Origin: Porphyrobacter sp. TH134
GTDB taxonomy: Bacteria; Pseudomonadota; Alphaproteobacteria; Sphingomonadales; Sphingomonadaceae
Direction: 5' to 3'
NCBI RefSeq assembly: GCF_002855495.1
Contig: NZ_PKRO01000001.1
Span: 124,001 to 188,000 of the forward strand
Length of the DNA: 64,000 bases
Positions 61,258 to 64,000 of this stretch are shown piece after piece; position 1 is the stretch's first letter, and every line of letters starts with the position of its first letter. The translations under genes and the position numbers were made by a program. Below the pieces are notes generated by a model. The model worked only from the letters and a program-made list of their open reading frames with translations. It had not been told where the DNA came from and ran no database searches.

Positions 61258-63219
61258 TCACCCGCCCGCGTGGTAGAAATCGTAAACCTTGCGCGCCACC
61301 GTCGCGCTGACACCGGGAGCGCGTTGCAGATCTTCCAAACCGGCGGCGCGCACCTTGCTGGCGGTGCCGAAATGCAGCAGCAGCGCGCGCTTGCGGGCCG
61401 GGCCGATGCCGGGAATTTCGTCCAGCGGGCTGGCGGTGATCGCCTTCGACCGCTTGGCCCGGTGCGCGCCGATGACATAGCGGTGCACTTCGTCGCGCAG
61501 GTTCTGAAGATGGAAAAGCAGCGGCGAATTCACGGGCAGCATCTTTTCGCGCCCATCGGGGAAATGGAACACCTCGCGCCCGTCGCGCCCGTGATGCGGC
61601 CCCTTGGCGACGCCGACGACTGCGATTTCATCCGCGATGCCGATTTCCTCCAGCACCCGCATGACGCTGGAAAGCTGGCCCTTGCCACCATCGATCAGGA
61701 TCAGGTCGGGCAGGATGGTTTCATGGCCGCCCGCCTTGGCCTCGGGGCTATCTTCACCCTCGGCGAAGTTACGAAACCGGCGCGCCATCACTTCGCGCAT
61801 CATCGCGAAGTCATCGTTGGTCTGTGCCTCGCGAATGTTGAACTTGCGGTACTGGCCCTTCTCGAACCCCTCCGGTCCGGAGACAACCATCGCGCCCACA
61901 GCCTTGGTGCCCTGAATATGGCTGTTGTCGTAAACCTCGATCCGCTGCGGCGGCGCATCAAGCTCCAGAAATTCGGCCAGCTCGCGGTTGAGGCGGGCCT
62001 TGGTGCCGGTCTCAGCCAAGCGCCGTTCGAGCGCCTCGACCGCGTTGCGCTGCGCCTGCTCCATCAGCTTGCGCCGATCCCCGCGCTCCGGTATCGAGAG
62101 CCGCACCTTACGCCCCGCCAATTCGGACAGCGCCGCTTCGATCAGTTCCGCCTCTGGCAGTTCGCGGTCCACCAGAATGGTCGGCGGGGGCGGCACTTCC
62201 TCGTAGAATTGCAGCATCACATCGGCCAGCACCTGCGCCTCGTCCACATCCGCCGTGTGGCGCGGGAACAGCGCGCGGTGGCCCCAGTTCTGCCCGCCGC
62301 GGATGAAGAAGGACTGGACGCTCATCTGGCCCTTGCTGGCCGCCAGCGCGAAGACATCGGCATCGCCCAGCCCGGCGGCATTGATCGCCTGACTGCCTTG
62401 AATGAAAGTCGCGGCGCGCAGCCGGTCACGCAGCATCGCGGCCGTTTCAAATTGCAGATTCGCCGCCGCTTCGGCCATCTGCCGTTCCAGATCAGCCTGC
62501 ACCGCGCCTGATTTGCCCGACAGGAAATCCTTCGCCTGCCGCACCAGCGCGTCGTAGCCCGCCTCGTCGATCCGGCCCACGCAGGGCGCCGAGCAGCGCT
62601 TGATTTGATACAGCAGGCAGGGCCGATCACGGTTGTTGAAGAAGCTGTCGGTGCAGGATCGCAGCAGGAACAGTTTCTGCAGCGCGTTGAGCGTGGTGTT
62701 GACGCTGCCTGCACTCGCAAACGGCCCGTAGTAATTGCCCTTGGCGCGCCGCGCGCCGCGGTGTTTCTGAATGCGGGGGAAGGCGTGATCGGCGCGCAGC
62801 AGGATGAAGGGGAAACTCTTGTCATCGCGCAGCAACACGTTGAACGGCGGACGGAACCGCTTGATCAACTGCGCTTCCAAGAGCAGCGCCTCGGCTTCGG
62901 AATTGGTGGTGATGATTTCCATGCTGCGGGTCTGGCTGACCATGCGCTGTAGCCGCCCCGACAGCCCGGCAATCTGGGTGTAGTTCGCCACCCGCGCCTT
63001 CAGGCTGCGCGCCTTGCCGACATACAGCACCTCGCCGCGCGTATCGAGCATCCGGTAGACGCCGGGCGAAGGCTTCAGCACCTTCACCACCTCACGGATC
63101 GCCTGCACCCCGCCTTCCAGATCGGGCTTGGCGCTCGACACGGTATAGGCGGCGCGTTCCTCGTTGAAACGCTCCGCACCGCGTGGGTCATGGGGGGTGC
63201 CGGCGGGGGTCTTGGCCAT
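61258..63219 (-). CDS. uvrC: Excinuclease ABC subunit C (UvrC)
   Basis: UvrC makes the dual incisions of nucleotide excision repair with UvrAB. The 653-residue product has the GIY-YIG-type N-terminal nuclease (PGVYRMLDTRGEVLYVGKAR, RFRPPFNVLLRDDKSFPFIL), a Cys-rich PCLLYQIKRCSAPCVGRIDE, a UVR motif region, the RNase H-like C-terminal nuclease (PPQRIEVYDNSHIQGTKAVG, PDLILIDGGKGQLSSVMRVL) and a terminal helix-hairpin-helix (IPGIGPARKRALLLHFGTAS). The ATG at 63219 is chosen over 63255. Confidence 0.97.
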   Translation of the reverse strand: MAKTPAGTPHDPRGAERFNEERAAYTVSSAKPDLEGGVQAIREVVKVLKPSPGVYRMLDTRGEVLYVGKARSLKARVANYTQIAGLSGRLQRMVSQTRSMEIITTNSEAEALLLEAQLIKRFRPPFNVLLRDDKSFPFILLRADHAFPRIQKHRGARRAKGNYYGPFASAGSVNTTLNALQKLFLLRSCTDSFFNNRDRPCLLYQIKRCSAPCVGRIDEAGYDALVRQAKDFLSGKSGAVQADLERQMAEAAANLQFETAAMLRDRLRAATFIQGSQAINAAGLGDADVFALAASKGQMSVQSFFIRGGQNWGHRALFPRHTADVDEAQVLADVMLQFYEEVPPPPTILVDRELPEAELIEAALSELAGRKVRLSIPERGDRRKLMEQAQRNAVEALERRLAETGTKARLNRELAEFLELDAPPQRIEVYDNSHIQGTKAVGAMVVSGPEGFEKGQYRKFNIREAQTNDDFAMMREVMARRFRNFAEGEDSPEAKAGGHETILPDLILIDGGKGQLSSVMRVLEEIGIADEIAVVGVAKGPHHGRDGREVFHFPDGREKMLPVNSPLLFHLQNLRDEVHRYVIGAHRAKRSKAITASPLDEIPGIGPARKRALLLHFGTASKVRAAGLEDLQRAPGVSATVARKVYDFYHAGG

Positions 63220-63284
63220 GCCCGCCCAATAGGGACTGCAAGGGGCGATTGGCAATTCCCGCCAGCACGCCTATCCGCACCGAG

Positions 63285-64000
63285 ATGGATCAGCATGATG
63301 TCATTATCCTTGGCGCGGGCGCAGCCGGGCTGTTTGCGGCGGGGCAAGCAGGCCAGCGCGGGCTGCGCGTGGCGTTGCTGGAGAAGGCCGAAGCGCCGGG
63401 CAAGAAGATCCTGATTTCGGGCGGGGGGCGGTGCAATTTCACCAATCTGGGTACGGGGCCGGGGAACTACCTCTCAGCCAACCCCCATTTCGCCAAGAGC
63501 GCGCTGGCGCGGTACACTCCGGCGGACTTCATCGCGCTGGTGGAACGCCACGGCATCGCCTGGCACGAAAAGACGCTGGGACAATTGTTCTGCGACGGTT
63601 CGGCCAAGCAGATCGTGGCGATGCTGCTGGATGAATGCCCGCCTGACCGCGTGACGCTGACCTGCGAGGTCGATATCGCCAGCGTGGCACGCAGCCCGGA
63701 TGGCACCTTCACTGTCACCGCTGCCGATGGCCGCCGCTGGCAGGCCCCCGCGCTGGTGATCGCGACTGGCGGGCCTTCGATCCCAAAGATGGGCGCAAGT
63801 GATTACGCCTATGCCCTCGCCCGGCAGTTCGGGTTGAAGGTGGTGGAACCGCGCCCTGCCCTAGTGCCCCTGACGCTGGGCGGGGAAGATGCGCTGTTCC
63901 GCGAGCTATCAGGCGTTGCCGCGCCAGTGCGGGCGCGGGCCGGAGCGGGCAAGCATACGGCCGAATTCGCCGAAGCGGCGCTGTTCACCCACAAGGGGCT
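63285..64000 (+). CDS. BaiN/RdsA-family (HI0933-like) flavoprotein, C-terminus cut by window end
   Basis: From ATG 63285 the frame stays open to the window edge (about 238 residues). The FAD-binding glycine loop is at the start (DVIILGAGAAGLFAAGQAGQ). KAEAPGKKILISGGGRCNFT is the family hallmark, followed by NLGTGPGNYLSANPHFAKSA and VIATGGPSIPKMGASDYAYA. Members are NAD(P)/FAD-dependent oxidoreductases of uncertain substrate. The start is 65 bases from the divergent uvrC. Confidence 0.92.
   Translation, partial: MDQHDVIILGAGAAGLFAAGQAGQRGLRVALLEKAEAPGKKILISGGGRCNFTNLGTGPGNYLSANPHFAKSALARYTPADFIALVERHGIAWHEKTLGQLFCDGSAKQIVAMLLDECPPDRVTLTCEVDIASVARSPDGTFTVTAADGRRWQAPALVIATGGPSIPKMGASDYAYALARQFGLKVVEPRPALVPLTLGGEDALFRELSGVAAPVRARAGAGKHTAEFAEAALFTHKG

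Noticed and set aside
1..64000. Search for tRNA, rRNA, CRISPR arrays, transposases and phage genes
   Set aside because: None could be supported by eye; repeats seen are short palindromic elements only. A tRNAscan and CRISPR search would settle it.

Overview
The window is a stretch of GC-rich, tightly packed bacterial chromosome. It carries about 75 protein genes (two cut by the window edges), no rRNA or tRNA, no CRISPR array, no transposase and no phage genes. The protein families point to an alphaproteobacterium of the order Sphingomonadales, most like Erythrobacteraceae: an aa3 oxidase operon with ctaB/ctaG/SURF1, a short-form HisG, an FnrL-type FNR, a CobS-like AAA+ protein, a BioF2-like/cupin gene pair, and palindromic repeats with GAGCTTGTCGAAG and GTCATTGCGAG arms. 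This placement rests on recognised families and is inference.

Layout. 1-5.4 kb (mostly minus): ICMT-like membrane enzyme, BamB, YfgM-like protein, a glycosyltransferase and an alpha/beta hydrolase. 5.4-14.3 kb: SelO, AstD, a lipoprotein, RarD, PyrC, YgfZ, TetR, GNAT, L27 and L21. 14.5-18.9 kb: a lipoprotein-fnr pair facing a molybdenum-cofactor/folate operon (folB, Rossmann protein, moaA, moaD, moaE) that ends in a small membrane protein with its own FNR-type promoter. 19-27.7 kb: one long minus-strand operon for the aa3 cytochrome oxidase and its assembly (ctaC, ctaD, ctaB, a 43-residue membrane protein, ctaG, ctaE, DUF983, SURF1), running on into thrC and an RlmI-like methyltransferase.

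27.8-34.9 kb (plus): pyrE with a 22-codon leader ORF, a serine hydrolase, pdxJ, acpS, lepB, a DUF3089 hydrolase, ruvX, a 54-residue membrane protein and two hotdog thioesterases. 34.9-40.3 kb: PBP1A-type synthase, CobS, an MpaB-type DUF2236 protein, GST and a J-domain protein. 40.4-43.7 kb: bolA-nudix-pirin-SDR-epoxide hydrolase run. 44.9-50.6 kb: hisG-hisD-nusB, thiL, and hppA with a structured leader. 50.7-64 kb: BioF2-like/cupin pair, tesB, a stress protein behind an FNR-type promoter, a carotenoid oxygenase with a repeat inserted in frame, a DUF885 protein, a surface-type lipoprotein, an OmpA-family protein, a beta/gamma-crystallin-like secreted protein, uvrC and the start of a BaiN-like flavoprotein.

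The content is mostly housekeeping. The main new points are regulatory and structural: two near-identical FNR boxes at class-II spacing in a window that also encodes FNR; three families of palindromic repeats, one interrupting a coding sequence without breaking it; a leader ORF on pyrE; a structured hppA leader; and several genes below 60 codons.
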